A DNA stretch of 64,000 nt from Pseudomonas helleri (GTDB lineage Bacteria; Pseudomonadota; Gammaproteobacteria; Pseudomonadales; Pseudomonadaceae): NCBI RefSeq assembly GCF_001043025.1, contig NZ_JYLD01000002.1, positions 248,001-312,000 of the forward strand. The letters run 5' to 3'. The first letter of the stretch is position 1. Every line of letters starts with the position of its first letter. Below, piece by piece: positions 53,472 to 63,110 of this stretch. The notes beneath the pieces are model-generated. The model saw only the letters and a list, made by a program, of their open reading frames with translations. It was not told the DNA's origin and did no database searches. The position numbers were made by a program, and so were the translations under genes.

Positions 53472-53644
53472 GAAAACTCTCCTTGAGTAATAAGCAACAC
53501 AACTGAACCTACCGCTTGCCACCGGCTCAGCATCGACCCATGCAGCTTAGCCAAGCATTTGAAGTTTGCTGTTCGATTTACGATCAACGCTTTTTTTCCG
53601 ATCTATAGTCTTCGTTCCTGTACTGAACTCACGGAGCGAGCGTA

Positions 53645-54589
53645 ATGAAGCGAAAAGTCACGACTGCCGACGCCACCGTTACACAGGCCCTGGAGGAAGC
53701 CTTGAAACGCTTCGCCAGCAATCACCACGGTAAAAACGCCAGTTACATTCCCTATCTGGCGTCTGTCCCTTCGCAGTTGTTCGGCATCAGCATCATGTTC
53801 TGCGACGGCACCCACGCCGAGGTCGGAGACACCGATTACGAGTTCGCCATCGAGTCGATTTCCAAAGTCTTCACCCTCGCCCATGTGCTCGACGAATACA
53901 GCCCGCAAACGTTGCGCAGCAAGATTGGCTGTGACCCGACCGGCGAGCCTTTCAACTCGGTGGTCGCCCTGGAATTGCACAAAGGCCGACCGCTCAACCC
54001 GTTTGTAAACGCCGGCGCCATGGCCACCGTCAGCTTGATCAAGGCCGAAAACCCGCAAGTGCGCTGGGAGAAAATCCAGGCCACTTACAACGCCTTTGCC
54101 GGGCGCGAATTAAGCGTCAACGAAGAGGTGTACAAGTCCGAAGCTGCCAGCAATCAGCACAATCGCGGCATTGCCTGGTTGCTGCAAAGTTATGGCTACA
54201 TGTACGCAGACCCGATGGAAGTTTGCGCCGTGTATACCCGCCAATGTTCGGTGTCGATCACCTGCCAGGACCTGGTCACGATGGGCGTGACCCTGGCCAA
54301 CGGCGGGGTCAATCCGCTCACCGGAAAACGCGTGGTAGAGGCCAAAAACGTAGCGCCGATACTGTCCGAAATGACCTTGAATGGCCTTTATGACACCACC
54401 GGTGACTGGTACTACAAAGTCGGTTTACCCGGCAAAAGCGGTGTTGGCGGCGGGATTCTGGCCGTTGTACCCGGGGTGTGCGCCATCGCCGCCTTTGCCC
54501 CGCCACTGGATGTAGCAGGCAACAGCGTTCGCGGCCAATTGGCCGCTGAATATCTCAGCCGCACGCTCAATCTGAGCTTGCTGCACTGA
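53645..54589 (+). CDS. glsA: Glutaminase
   Basis: A 314-residue beta-lactamase-fold glutaminase that releases ammonia and glutamate from glutamine. The catalytic S-x-x-K is Ser71-Lys74 (ESISKVFTLAH); other family motifs are NPFVNAGAMA, SEAASNQHNRGIAWLL and GLPGKSGVGGGILAVVPG. Ammonia release consumes protons, and the glutamate feeds GadB; in E. coli YbaS (GlsA) works with GadC in the same way (established). ACGGAGCGAGCGTA before ATG 53645 supplies the ribosome site. gadC begins 24 bp downstream. Confidence 0.96.
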   Translation: MKRKVTTADATVTQALEEALKRFASNHHGKNASYIPYLASVPSQLFGISIMFCDGTHAEVGDTDYEFAIESISKVFTLAHVLDEYSPQTLRSKIGCDPTGEPFNSVVALELHKGRPLNPFVNAGAMATVSLIKAENPQVRWEKIQATYNAFAGRELSVNEEVYKSEAASNQHNRGIAWLLQSYGYMYADPMEVCAVYTRQCSVSITCQDLVTMGVTLANGGVNPLTGKRVVEAKNVAPILSEMTLNGLYDTTGDWYYKVGLPGKSGVGGGILAVVPGVCAIAAFAPPLDVAGNSVRGQLAAEYLSRTLNLSLLH

Positions 54590-54613
54590 TCAGGAAGATT
54601 AAGGGAGGCGCAA

Positions 54614-56143
54614 ATGGCTACGACCAGCAAAGCAAAAACTTACATGTCATGGCTCACCATCTGTTTCATGATGGTGGCCGCTGTTGCCAGTATCCGTTCA
54701 CTACCGACCATGGCCGTTTATGGCCTGGGCTCTATTTTTCTATATGTGATTCCAGCCCTATTGTTCTTCATCCCCGTGTCACTGGTGGCCTCTGAACTGG
54801 GCACCGGCTGGAATGGCGGGATTTACGGCTGGGTGAGGCAGGCGTACGGCGACCGTCCGGGCTTTTTTATCATGTGGTTCATGTGGGTACAGGTGGTGGT
54901 GTGGTACCCCATCGTGCTCGGATTTGCGGCCAGTACCATGGCCTACTTGATCAACCCGGACCTGGCCAAAAGCGGGGTGTTCACGGCGGCGGTGATCATC
55001 GTGTTGTATTGGTTATCAACGTTTGTCGCGCTTAACGGCCTGGGTGCGCTGTCCAAGCTGACGTCCTGGTTCATGTTGCTGGGCACGGCCCTGCCTGCTG
55101 CCGTGCTGGTATTGCTGGGCGTGGCCTGGCTGGTACTGGGGCACAAGTCTGCGGCGCCATTAACCCTGGACGCGCTGATCCCGGCCATTTTCGACACTTC
55201 CACCACGGTTAAGGCAGGCCCGCACAACCTGCACTCGGACTTGTGGCGCGAATTCACCGGGGTGATTACCGGCCTGGTGTTGATTGTGAGTAACTTTTTG
55301 GCGTTTGCCGGTATCGAAATGAACGCCATCCACGCCCGCGAATTGCGCAATCCGCAAAAAGAAATGCCGCGTGCGATTCTTTTGGCGTTCTTTATGATCC
55401 TGCTGGTGTTCATCCCGCCGACCGTGGCGATTTCGCTGGTGGTACCGGCTGACTCAACCAGCCTCACAGCCGGTGTGATTCAGGCCTATGCCGCCTTCTT
55501 TGCAGGTTTCGACATGCCGTGGGCAACGCCGATCATGGCAATTTTGCTGATTATCGGGGCGTTGGGCGGGGTATTGGCCTGGACGGCGGGGCCTTCGACG
55601 GGTCTGTTGTTTGTGGGCAAGGCCGGGATGCTCCCGCCTGTGCTGCAAGAAGTGAATAAAAAAGGCGTGCAGAAAAATATTTTGTACCTGCAGGCCGTGA
55701 TCGTCACGTTGCTCTCAACGATTTACATCTTTATCGACAACGTGTCCGATGCGTTCTGGATGATCAGTGCGATGGCGGCGCTGATGTACCTGATTATTTA
55801 TGTGTTTATGTTCCTCTCCGCCATGAAGCTGCGTAAAACACAGCCCAACGTTAAACGCGGCTATGTCCTTAAAGGACTGCATGGCTGGTGCTACCTGGGG
55901 CTGTTCTCGACGTGCGTGGCGTTGGTGTTCGGTTTTATTCCGCCGAATAACTTCAGCAGCATGCCGTTTTTCGAGTACGCAGGGGTCTTGTTGATCGGGT
56001 TGGTGATTGCTGGCGTGCCGCCGTTCATCTTCTATGCGGTGCGCAAACCGTCATGGCAGATGGTGCCAAAAGCCGAAGCCGATCAATATTCAGCGGCATT
56101 GCAAGATCTGCAGGACGCCGACGCCAAGGCTGCGAAGGCTTGA
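54614..56143 (+). CDS. gadC: Glutamate/GABA antiporter
   Basis: A 509-residue APC-superfamily exchanger with about 12 membrane helices. The N-terminus (MSWLTICFMMVAAVASIRSL) and the GIYGWVRQAYGDRPGF segment are typical of GadC/glutamate:GABA antiporters. The hydrophilic C-terminal tail (VRKPSWQMVPKAEADQYSAA...) may act as the pH-dependent plug known from E. coli GadC. It follows glsA by 24 bp with AGGGAGGCG upstream. It probably exchanges external glutamate or glutamine for GABA. A REP pair and a bidirectional terminator follow. Confidence 0.92.
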   Translation: MATTSKAKTYMSWLTICFMMVAAVASIRSLPTMAVYGLGSIFLYVIPALLFFIPVSLVASELGTGWNGGIYGWVRQAYGDRPGFFIMWFMWVQVVVWYPIVLGFAASTMAYLINPDLAKSGVFTAAVIIVLYWLSTFVALNGLGALSKLTSWFMLLGTALPAAVLVLLGVAWLVLGHKSAAPLTLDALIPAIFDTSTTVKAGPHNLHSDLWREFTGVITGLVLIVSNFLAFAGIEMNAIHARELRNPQKEMPRAILLAFFMILLVFIPPTVAISLVVPADSTSLTAGVIQAYAAFFAGFDMPWATPIMAILLIIGALGGVLAWTAGPSTGLLFVGKAGMLPPVLQEVNKKGVQKNILYLQAVIVTLLSTIYIFIDNVSDAFWMISAMAALMYLIIYVFMFLSAMKLRKTQPNVKRGYVLKGLHGWCYLGLFSTCVALVFGFIPPNNFSSMPFFEYAGVLLIGLVIAGVPPFIFYAVRKPSWQMVPKAEADQYSAALQDLQDADAKAAKA

Positions 56144-56150
56144 TGGGCCT

Positions 56151-56244
56151 GTAGTCGCTGCCGAAGGCTGCGATGGACCGCATCGCGGTCCTGCTTAAAA
56201 CCGAAGGCCCTTCGGGCCTTATCGCAGCCTGCGGCAGCGACTAC
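56151..56244. repeat. REP inverted pair (GTAGTCGCTGCCG type)
   Basis: GTAGTCGCTGCCGAAGGCTG (left, 56151) is mirrored by CAGCCTGCGGCAGCGACTAC (right, to 56244). The centre contains AAGGCCC-TTC-GGGCCTT. It is a different REP family from the GTAGGAGCGAGCTTG elements elsewhere in the window. Confidence 0.85.
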
Positions 56245-56275
56245 AAGGTCGCGGGGAACCGGGTTTTCTACAGGC

Positions 56276-56309
56276 ATAAAAAAAGCGTCCCGAAGGACGC
56301 TTTTTTTAT
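56276..56309. terminator. Bidirectional terminator between gadC and the tRNA cluster
   Basis: GCGTCC-CGAA-GGACGC is flanked by A7 on the left and T7 on the right, so it can end gadC transcription and the leftward tRNA transcript. Confidence 0.92.
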
Positions 56310-56371
56310 GGCCTCTGATGCGATTGGCATCAGTGCCTGATTTTTCACACCCATTACTGCCGGGCAGAAAA

Positions 56372-56448
56372 TGGTCGGGGTAAGGGGATTCGAACTCCTG
56401 ACATCCTGCTCCCAAAGCAGGCGCGCTACCGGACTGCGCTATACCCCG
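56372..56448 (-). tRNA. tRNA-Pro (UGG), distal copy
   Basis: A 77-nt cloverleaf beginning CGGGGTATAGCGCAGTCCGG and ending with encoded CCA. The anticodon loop CTTTGGGAG gives UGG. It is identical to the copy at 56623-56699 and lies downstream of an intrinsic terminator. Confidence 0.97.
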
Positions 56449-56450
56449 GT

Positions 56451-56479
56451 AAAAAAAAGGCACCTTCAAGAGGCGCCTT
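56451..56479 (-). terminator. Intrinsic terminator between tRNA-Lys and the distal tRNA-Pro
   Basis: On the minus strand AAGGCGCCT-CTTGA-AGGTGCCTT is followed by a run of T, one G-U pair in the stem. A second hairpin with a UUCG loop (56518-56535) lies between it and tRNA-Lys. Confidence 0.75.
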
Positions 56480-56541
56480 CTGCGATCAGCGCTTTTGGCC
56501 TCTGATCTTAAGATCTAGCTCCAGCGAACTGGAGCCAAAAA

Positions 56542-56617
56542 TGGTGGGTCGTGTGGGATTCGAACCTACGACCAATTGGTTAAAAGCCAACTGCTCTACC
56601 AACTGAGCTAACGACCC
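56542..56617 (-). tRNA. tRNA-Lys (UUU)
   Basis: A 76-nt cloverleaf beginning GGGTCGTTAGCTCAGTTGG and ending with encoded CCA; the anticodon loop GGCTTTTAACC gives UUU. Confidence 0.97.
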
Positions 56618-56622
56618 AAAAA

Positions 56623-56699
56623 TGGTCGGGGTAAGGGGATTCGAACTCCTGACATCCTGCTCCCAAAGCAGGCGCGCTACCGGACTGCGCTATACCCCG
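56623..56699 (-). tRNA. tRNA-Pro (UGG), proximal copy
   Basis: A 77-nt cloverleaf identical to 56372-56448, with encoded CCA. It lies 5 bp from tRNA-Lys and 9 bp from tRNA-Asn, in one transcript. Confidence 0.97.
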
Positions 56700-56708
56700 G
56701 CTTGAAAC

Positions 56709-56784
56709 TGGCTCCACGACCTGGACTCGAACCAGGGACCCAATGATTAACAGTCATTTGCTCTACCAACTGAGCTATCGCGGA
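56709..56784 (-). tRNA. tRNA-Asn (GUU)
   Basis: A 76-nt cloverleaf beginning TCCGCGATAGCTCAGTTGG and ending with encoded CCA; the anticodon loop GACTGTTAATC gives GUU. It is the first tRNA of the cluster. Confidence 0.97.
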
Positions 56785-56878
56785 ACTATTTGTTTCAACT
56801 TACAACGTTACTGCTTTACATCTTTGCAGCTCTCTTTGACTTCATCGCATCGCTGCGTTGGCGTCTCTGAGGCGGGCC

Positions 56879-56906
56879 ATTTTACAACCTTTCAAACCCT
56901 TGTCAA
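56879..56906 (-). promoter_or_regulatory. Sigma-70 promoter of the tRNA cluster
   Basis: On the minus strand TTGACA and TAAAAT are separated by 16 bp, about 95 bp upstream of tRNA-Asn. The rest of the gap to clpB (56785-57091) is A+T rich and holds the clpB terminator; I see no gene. Confidence 0.85.
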
Positions 56907-57040
56907 CCCTTTTTTTTCCTTAGAAGACAATGATTTAGGTCTTCTAATGGGCTTCTTGGTTTGGGCCAAGTTGCCGTTGCGGGTGACTTACTGCGGGGCG
57001 CATCTTACAAGCGTTTTCCTTACAGATCAACACCCTAAGT

Positions 57041-57068
57041 AAAAAAAGGCCTCACTGAGTGAGGCCTT
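57041..57068 (-). terminator. Intrinsic terminator of clpB
   Basis: AAGGCCTCAC-TGA-GTGAGGCCTT with A7 on the plus strand, which is T7 downstream of the clpB stop on the coding strand. Confidence 0.9.
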
Positions 57069-57091
57069 CCTTAAAACACGGGTCTTGAGCC

Positions 57092-59659
57092 TTATGCGAA
57101 GACGATTTCGTCGTCTTTCACACTGGCCACTACCGTGGTGCCTGGCAAGAACTGACCCGAAAGAATCAGTTGTGCCAGAGGGTTTTCGATCCAGCGTTGA
57201 ATCGCACGTTTGAGTGGCCGTGCGCCATACACCGGGTCGTAACCCACAGCGATCAACTTGTCCAACGCATCCTGGTTCAGTTCCAGCGTCAGGTCACGCT
57301 CAGCCAGACGGCTGCGCAGACGACCCAGCTGGATCTCGGCAATGCCTGCGATCTGATCACGTGCCAGAGGCTCGAAGATCACCACTTCGTCGATCCGGTT
57401 CACAAACTCCGGACGGAAGTGCGTACTCACCGCATCCATCACCGCAGCGCGTTGTGCTTCACGATCACCGACCAGTTCCTGGATCTGTGCAGAGCCCAGG
57501 TTGGAGGTCATCACGATCACCGTGTTGCGGAAATCCACCGTACGGCCATGGCTGTCAGTCAGGCGACCGTCTTCAAGCACTTGCAGCAGCACGTTGAACA
57601 CATCCGGGTGCGCCTTCTCGACTTCGTCCAGCAGCACCACCGAGTAAGGCTTGCGCCGTACTGCTTCGGTCAGGTAACCGCCTTCTTCGTAACCCACATA
57701 CCCTGGTGGCGCACCGATCAGTCGAGCCACGGAATGTTTCTCCATGAACTCGGACATGTCGATCCGTACCATTGCCTCTTCAGTATCAAAGAGGAACTCG
57801 GCCAGCGCCTTGCACAACTCGGTTTTACCGACACCGGTTGGGCCCAGGAACATGAACGAGCCGCTTGGACGGTTCGGGTCACTCAAGCCAGCCCGCGAAC
57901 GACGTACCGCGTTCGCCACGGCCACCACGGCCTCGTCCTGACCAATCACGCGCTCATGCAACAGGTTTTCCATGTTCATGAGTTTTTCGCGTTCGCCTTC
58001 GAGCATTTTCGACACGGGGATACCGGTCCACTTCGAGACGACTTCAGCGATTTCTTCTTCGGTCACTTTGCTGCGCAACAACTGGTTCTCAGTCTGGTTG
58101 CTGTGCTCGTCGACCATCTGCAGGCTGCGCTCCAGGTCGGGAATGACCCCGTACTGCAACTCGGCCATGCGGTTAAGGTTGCCACCGCGGCGTGCCACTT
58201 CCAGCTCTTGGCGAGCCTGCTCGATTTTCTGCTGGATCTGGGCAGAACCCTGCACTTCGGCTTTTTCCGAGGTCCAGATTTCTTCCAGGTCAGAATACTC
58301 ACGCTCATGGCGCTCGATTTCTTCCTGCAGTTTCTCGAGACGTTTTTTCGCCGCCTCATCTTCTTCTTTCTTCAGCGCCTGGGCTTCAACCTTCAGTTGA
58401 ATCAAGCGGCGCTCAAGACGGTCCAGCACTTCAGGCTTGGAGTCGATCTCCATGCGGATGCGGCTGGCCGCTTCGTCCATCAGGTCGATTGCCTTGTCAG
58501 GCAACTGCCGGTCAGTGATGTAGCGATGGCTGAGTTTGACCGCCGCAATGATCGCACCGTCGGTGATCGCCACCTTGTGGTGCACTTCATAGCGCTCTTT
58601 CAGCCCCCGCAGAATCGCGATGGTGTCTTCTTCACTTGGCTCATCGACCAATACTTTCTGGAAGCGACGCTCAAGCGCTGCGTCCTTCTCTATATATTGG
58701 CGGTACTCGTTGAGCGTGGTCGCACCGACGCAATGCAGCTCGCCCCGGGCCAACGCTGGCTTGAGCATGTTGCCCGCATCCATGGCGCCCTCGCCTTTAC
58801 CGGCACCGACCATGACGTGCAGTTCGTCGATAAACAGGATGACTTGCCCTTCCTGTTTAGACAGCTCGTTGAGCACTGCTTTCAGACGCTCTTCGAATTC
58901 GCCACGGAACTTGGCACCGGCAATCAGTGCGCCGATGTCCAGCGACAGCAGGCGCTTGCCTTTAAGACCATCCGGCACTTCGCCATTGATGATCCGCTGC
59001 GCCAAACCTTCAGCAATCGCGGTTTTACCCACGCCAGGCTCACCGATCAGTACCGGGTTGTTTTTGGTCCGGCGTTGCAAGACCTGAATGGTGCGACGAA
59101 TCTCATCGTCACGGCCAATCACCGGGTCGAGCTTGCCGTCTTCGGCACGCTTGGTCAGGTCGATGGTGTATTTATCCAGCGCCTGACGCGACTCTTCAGC
59201 GTTTGGATCGTTGACCGCTTCGCCGCCACGCAGGTTGTTAATGGCGTTTTCCAGGGCTTTTTTGGTTACGCCCTGGCTCAACAACAATTTACCCAACTTG
59301 TTGTTGTCGTCCATCGCGGCCAGCACGACCAGCTCGCTGGTGATGTACTGATCGCCTTTTTGCTGCGCCAGACGATCTGCCTGATTCAACAGACGCGCCA
59401 AGTCCTGCGACATATTCACGTCGCCGGTTGGATTCTGAATTTTTGGCAGTTGGTCGAGCTCTTTGGTCAGCTCTTTGCGCAGGCTGTTTACATCAAAACC
59501 GACTTGCATCAGCAGCGGCTTGATCGAACCGCCCTGCTGTTCCAACAATGCTTGCATCAAGTGCACAGGCTCAATAGCCGGATGGTCATGACCAACGGCC
59601 AATGACTGGGCATCGGACAACGCCAATTGCAACTTGCTGGTTAATCTATCTATACGCAT
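57092..59659 (-). CDS. clpB: ATP-dependent disaggregase ClpB
   Basis: An 855-residue Hsp100 chaperone that works with DnaK to rescue aggregated proteins. The N-terminal Clp repeat domain is followed by AAA-1 with Walker [10 protein letters not shown] (about 204-212), a middle coiled-coil domain (about 410-525, rich in Glu/Arg/Lys), and AAA-2 with Walker [10 protein letters not shown] (about 603-611). The length and the start [20 protein letters not shown] are standard. The sigma-32 promoter at 59732-59759 explains heat-shock control. Confidence 0.97.
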   Translation of the reverse strand: MRIDRLTSKLQLALSDAQSLAVGHDHPAIEPVHLMQALLEQQGGSIKPLLMQVGFDVNSLRKELTKELDQLPKIQNPTGDVNMSQDLARLLNQADRLAQQKGDQYITSELVVLAAMDDNNKLGKLLLSQGVTKKALENAINNLRGGEAVNDPNAEESRQALDKYTIDLTKRAEDGKLDPVIGRDDEIRRTIQVLQRRTKNNPVLIGEPGVGKTAIAEGLAQRIINGEVPDGLKGKRLLSLDIGALIAGAKFRGEFEERLKAVLNELSKQEGQVILFIDELHVMVGAGKGEGAMDAGNMLKPALARGELHCVGATTLNEYRQYIEKDAALERRFQKVLVDEPSEEDTIAILRGLKERYEVHHKVAITDGAIIAAVKLSHRYITDRQLPDKAIDLMDEAASRIRMEIDSKPEVLDRLERRLIQLKVEAQALKKEEDEAAKKRLEKLQEEIERHEREYSDLEEIWTSEKAEVQGSAQIQQKIEQARQELEVARRGGNLNRMAELQYGVIPDLERSLQMVDEHSNQTENQLLRSKVTEEEIAEVVSKWTGIPVSKMLEGEREKLMNMENLLHERVIGQDEAVVAVANAVRRSRAGLSDPNRPSGSFMFLGPTGVGKTELCKALAEFLFDTEEAMVRIDMSEFMEKHSVARLIGAPPGYVGYEEGGYLTEAVRRKPYSVVLLDEVEKAHPDVFNVLLQVLEDGRLTDSHGRTVDFRNTVIVMTSNLGSAQIQELVGDREAQRAAVMDAVSTHFRPEFVNRIDEVVIFEPLARDQIAGIAEIQLGRLRSRLAERDLTLELNQDALDKLIAVGYDPVYGARPLKRAIQRWIENPLAQLILSGQFLPGTTVVASVKDDEIVFA

Positions 59660-59731
59660 TCGTCACCTTCCTTATGAGCAGGCCGGAGGGATGGAAACTC
59701 CTGAATGAAGAAACCTGCCAGATACCTTAGT

Positions 59732-59759
59732 AGATGCGGGCGGTTTCGAGAGTTTCAAG
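59732..59759 (-). promoter_or_regulatory. Sigma-32 heat-shock promoter of clpB
   Basis: On the minus strand CTTGAAA is followed after 12 bp by CCCGCATCT, close to the consensus CTTGAAA / CCCCATnT. It lies 73-100 bp upstream of the clpB start. Confidence 0.8.
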
Positions 59760-59779
59760 CGTATAGAAAATGATGTACG

Positions 59780-60514
59780 TCAACTGGCAGGCGTTTCGAT
59801 CCAGACCAGCGAGGCGAAACGACCGGTGCGAGGGCTGCGCCGGTAGGAGAAAAAACGCGGGTCGGTGACGGTGCAAAAACCGCCGCCATACACCGCCGTA
59901 ATGCCGCAGCGGGCCAGACGCAGGCGCGCCAGCTCATAGATGTCGGCCATGTAGCGGCCTTCATTGACGCTCGGAACAAAAGCCGCAGCGGCGTCGGGCA
60001 GGTCTTTTATAAAGACATCACGCACTTCGCCGCCGACTTCAAAGGCCTTGGGGCCGATGGCCGGGCCGAGCCAGACCAGTATGTCTTGTGGCTCAACATT
60101 GAGGCTTTGCGCTGTCGCTTCAAGCACACCGGCCGCCAGCCCGCGCCAACCGGCATGGGCCGCAGCGACGCGCGTGCCCGCGCGATCACAGAACAAGGCA
60201 GGCAAACAGTCAGCCGTCATTACCGTACAGGCAATGCCGGGGGTGGCTGTCCAGCTGGCATCGGCCTCTGCGATCTGGCCGGGGGTGGCAGGCGCAACGA
60301 CAACCCCGTGAACCTGGCTAAGCCAGGCGGGCTGTACGTCAAAAATATGGGTCAAGCGTTGGCGGTTATGGGTAACGGCGACGGGGTCGTCGCCCACATG
60401 GTCGCCCAGATTGAAGCTGTCGAACGGCGCCACACTGACGCCGCCCGCACGGGTGGTCACACAGGCCCTGACGCCTGCCGGCGCGGGCCAGTCAGGAATC
60501 AGGAAGGTGTTCAT
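59780..60514 (-). CDS. pgeF: Multicopper-type purine nucleoside phosphorylase/laccase-domain protein (YfiH family)
   Basis: A 244-residue YfiH/PgeF (LACC1-like) protein. The conserved metal and catalytic residues are visible: LSQVHG (His), MTADCLPALF (Cys) and AAAHAGWRGL (His). Family members were called polyphenol oxidases and were later found to act on purine nucleosides and to correct peptidoglycan (editing factor). It overlaps rluD by four bases, a common arrangement in proteobacteria. It ends 120 bp upstream of clpB. Confidence 0.92.
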   Translation of the reverse strand: MNTFLIPDWPAPAGVRACVTTRAGGVSVAPFDSFNLGDHVGDDPVAVTHNRQRLTHIFDVQPAWLSQVHGVVVAPATPGQIAEADASWTATPGIACTVMTADCLPALFCDRAGTRVAAAHAGWRGLAAGVLEATAQSLNVEPQDILVWLGPAIGPKAFEVGGEVRDVFIKDLPDAAAAFVPSVNEGRYMADIYELARLRLARCGITAVYGGGFCTVTDPRFFSYRRSPRTGRFASLVWIETPAS

Positions 60515-61473
60515 CCGATAAAAGCCTCACGGTCTTGCTTAAGCAGGGTCAGCAACCAGGTAAAGTCGTCCGGCAATGGCGATTCCCAGCTCATGCGTAC
60601 ACCGCTCGTCGGATGATCCAACTCGAGGAAACGCGCATGCAGGGCTTGGCGCGGGAAGTTTTTAAGCGATTCGACCATGTTCACATTCGCTGCCGGCGGG
60701 ATACGGAAGCGACCGCCGTAGGCAGGGTCTCCGACCAACGGGAAGTTAATGTGTGCCATGTGGACGCGGATCTGGTGCGTGCGACCGGTTTCGAGCTTGA
60801 CCCGAACATGGGTGTGGGAACGGAAACGCTCAAGCACACGGTAATGACTCACCGCCTGCTTGCCGCCTTCCATGACCGCCATGCGCTGGCGTTGCTGGCC
60901 GTGACGACCGATGGGCGCGTTGATCTTGCCCCCGGCGGTGACGACACCGATCACGATGCACTCATAAATACGGCTGACACTGCGGCTCTGCAACTGTGCA
61001 ACCAGTTGTGTCTGCGCCTGGATGGTCTTGGCGACCACCATCAGACCGGTGGTGTCTTTGTCGAGGCGATGCACGATCCCCGCACGCGGCACATTCACAA
61101 TGTCCGGCACGTGGTGCAGCAAGGCGTTGAGCAACGTACCGTCGGCGTGACCGGCAGCCGGGTGCACCACCAGGCCCGCAGGCTTGTTGATCACCAGAAT
61201 GTCATCGTCTTCGTAAACGATATCCAGAGGGATGTCTTGGGCGACCCATTCACCCTGTGCTTCCTGCTCGGCAGTCAGCTCCAGGATGGCACCCCCGTGG
61301 ACGATATCACGAGGGCGTATGACGGCTCCGTCCACTGTAAGGCGGCCGTCTTTGATCCAGGCGGAAAGGCGCGAGCGCGAGTGCTCAGCGAATAATTGTG
61401 CGGCGACTTGATCGAGGCGTTGGCCACCCAGTTCGGACGGCACCTCTTCGCGAAGTTGAATTTTCTCGGACAT
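60511..61473 (-). CDS. rluD: 23S rRNA pseudouridine synthase RluD
   Basis: A 320-residue pseudouridine synthase for helix 69 of 23S rRNA (positions 1911, 1915 and 1917 in E. coli). An S4 RNA-binding domain is at residues 18-80 and the catalytic Asp138 is in GIVHRLDKDTTG. ETGRTHQIRVHMAH is the second family motif. I use ATG 61473 (MSEKIQLREEVPSELGG), the length I recall for Pseudomonas; ATG 61479 would add two residues. It is divergent from bamD, as in E. coli and P. aeruginosa. Confidence 0.95.
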   Translation of the reverse strand: MSEKIQLREEVPSELGGQRLDQVAAQLFAEHSRSRLSAWIKDGRLTVDGAVIRPRDIVHGGAILELTAEQEAQGEWVAQDIPLDIVYEDDDILVINKPAGLVVHPAAGHADGTLLNALLHHVPDIVNVPRAGIVHRLDKDTTGLMVVAKTIQAQTQLVAQLQSRSVSRIYECIVIGVVTAGGKINAPIGRHGQQRQRMAVMEGGKQAVSHYRVLERFRSHTHVRVKLETGRTHQIRVHMAHINFPLVGDPAYGGRFRIPPAANVNMVESLKNFPRQALHARFLELDHPTSGVRMSWESPLPDDFTWLLTLLKQDREAFIG

Positions 61474-61621
61474 GCTCATCAGGACCGCGCCAAGCCTTTG
61501 GTTTCGGCTGCGCGCTTGTGGTTAAATACGGCGTCTTTTGCCCCGAGGCTTTTCACGGGGCGCTCATCATAACAGGACGGACCCGCCCAAGACAGCGGCC
61601 GTCATAGGGACGCAAGCCGCC

Positions 61622-62635
61622 ATGCAAGTGAAACACCTGCTGCTGATCGCCATCCTCGCACTGACCGCCGCTTGCTCGTCGACAAAAGAAGTCGTTGACG
61701 AAAACTTGAGCGAAGTCGAGTTGTACCAGCAGGCGCAGGCCGACCTGGACAACAACAGCTATACCAGTGCCACCGCCAAGCTGAAGGCTTTAGAGTCGCG
61801 CTACCCGTTCGGCCGTTATGCCGACCAGGCACAGCTCGAACTGATCTACGCCTACTATAAAAACTCCGAACCGGAAGCGGCCAAGTCCGCCGCCGAGCGT
61901 TTTATTCGCCTGCATCCGCAGCATCCAAACGTCGACTATGCCTACTACCTCAAGGGCCTGACCTCGTTTGACCAGGACGTTGGCCTGCTGGCGCGCTTCC
62001 TGCCGCTGGACATGACCAAGCGTGACCCGGGCGCTGCACGCGACTCCTACAACGAGTTCGCCCAGCTCACCAGCCGTTTCCCGAACAGCCGTTATGCTCC
62101 TGACGCCAAGCAACGCATGATTTACCTGCGTAACCTGCTGGCGGCATACGAAATCCACGTGGCCGACTACTACCTGACCCGTCAGGCTTATGTCGCAGCT
62201 GCCAACCGTGGCCGCTATGTGGTTGAGAACTTCCAGGAAACCCCTTCGGTCGGTGACGGCCTGGCGGTGATGGTTGAGTCTTATCAGCGCATGCACCTCG
62301 ACCAACTGGCTGCCACCAGCCTTGAAGTGCTCAAGGACAACTACCCGAACCACCCAAGCCTGGTGAACGGTGAGTTTGTGCCGCAGGTTTCCGAGTCTGA
62401 CAACCGTTCGTGGCTGAGCAAGGCCACCTTGGGCCTGATCGAGTCGTCGACACCGCTGCCACCGGGTGAAACCCGCGCCAACCTCGACATCCAGAAGCAA
62501 TACCAGGATGCCAAGGACGCCATTCCGTCGGAGCTCAAAGCCAAAGACGCTGATGGCAACATCATCGAAGACCCGGAAGACACCAGCAAAAGCCGCTCGT
62601 GGTTCAGCTACATGACCTTTGGTCTGTTCGACTGA
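61622..62635 (+). CDS. bamD: Outer-membrane assembly lipoprotein BamD
   Basis: A 337-residue essential lipoprotein of the Bam complex that inserts beta-barrel proteins. ATG 61622 starts a lipoprotein signal with lipobox LTAAC (Cys18); an in-frame start 84 bp upstream would hide it. TPR repeats follow (residues 35-250; for example [20 protein letters not shown] and [20 protein letters not shown]). The C-terminal extension after about residue 260 is longer than in E. coli, as usual in Pseudomonas. An intrinsic terminator follows. Confidence 0.95.
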   Translation: MQVKHLLLIAILALTAACSSTKEVVDENLSEVELYQQAQADLDNNSYTSATAKLKALESRYPFGRYADQAQLELIYAYYKNSEPEAAKSAAERFIRLHPQHPNVDYAYYLKGLTSFDQDVGLLARFLPLDMTKRDPGAARDSYNEFAQLTSRFPNSRYAPDAKQRMIYLRNLLAAYEIHVADYYLTRQAYVAAANRGRYVVENFQETPSVGDGLAVMVESYQRMHLDQLAATSLEVLKDNYPNHPSLVNGEFVPQVSESDNRSWLSKATLGLIESSTPLPPGETRANLDIQKQYQDAKDAIPSELKAKDADGNIIEDPEDTSKSRSWFSYMTFGLFD

Positions 62636-62647
62636 TTGTTCGGCAAT

Positions 62648-62679
62648 TAAAAAAGAGCTCTTCGGGGCTCTTTTTTTGG
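62648..62679 (+). terminator. Intrinsic terminator of bamD
   Basis: AAAAAGAGCTC-TTCG-GGGCTCTTTTTTT, a stem with a UUCG loop and a T7 tail, 13 bp after the bamD stop. Confidence 0.92.
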
Positions 62680-62753
62680 TCTGTGATTTGCTGCTGTGCG
62701 CCCGCCAAGTCCTTGGCTAAACTGGCTGACCTTTTCTCGAATAGCGGATAACC

Positions 62754-62984
62754 ATGCTTCGTTTACTGATCTGGGCTGCTCTGATTGCGGCTGGCGTGTG
62801 GTTCTGGCGCAAATACAAAGCCAGCCTCCAGGCGCCTAAAAAACCGGCCGACCCTGGCGCACAACCGATGGTGCGTTGCGCCCACTGCGGCGTGCACCTG
62901 CCACGCGATCGCGCCCTGAGCAAGCAGCAGCAATGGTTCTGCTCACAAGAGCACCTGCAGCAAGGCCCACAAGCCCCCCGCTAA
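62754..62984 (+). CDS. Small membrane-anchored zinc-ribbon-like protein (PP0621 family)
   Basis: A 76-residue protein with one N-terminal membrane helix (LRLLIWAALIAAGVWFW) and a cytoplasmic tail bearing a CxxC-type zinc motif: VRCAHCGVHLPRD and WFCSQEHLQQ. It matches the small PP0621-type proteins found between bamD and downstream genes in Pseudomonas. The ATG 62754 is preceded by GGATAACC. The function is unknown; the zinc ribbon and membrane anchor suggest a protein-protein or redox role (inference). Confidence 0.82.
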   Translation: MLRLLIWAALIAAGVWFWRKYKASLQAPKKPADPGAQPMVRCAHCGVHLPRDRALSKQQQWFCSQEHLQQGPQAPR

Positions 62985-63017
62985 AGCCAAAAGCTCGCTC
63001 CAACACTGGTCACGCCT

Positions 63018-63110
63018 TGTAGGAGCGAGCTTGCCTCGCGATCTTTTGATCTTGCTTTTACGACTGCTGCGCAGCCGAACGTAGCCTCGCAAGGCTCGTC
63101 AACGGCTACG
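63018..63110. repeat. REP half-element and adjacent Pseudomonas repeat
   Basis: A single TGTAGGAGCGAGCTTGCCTC arm is followed by a second common Pseudomonas repeat phrase (CGACTGCTGCGCAGCCGAAC ...), with no mirrored partner. It fills the space between the PP0621-type gene and the convergent thiO. Confidence 0.7.

Noticed and set aside
57170-59605. An 811-codon open frame on the plus strand opposite clpB
   Set aside because: It is a shadow of clpB caused by strong codon bias; the sequence has no family features and clpB is certain.
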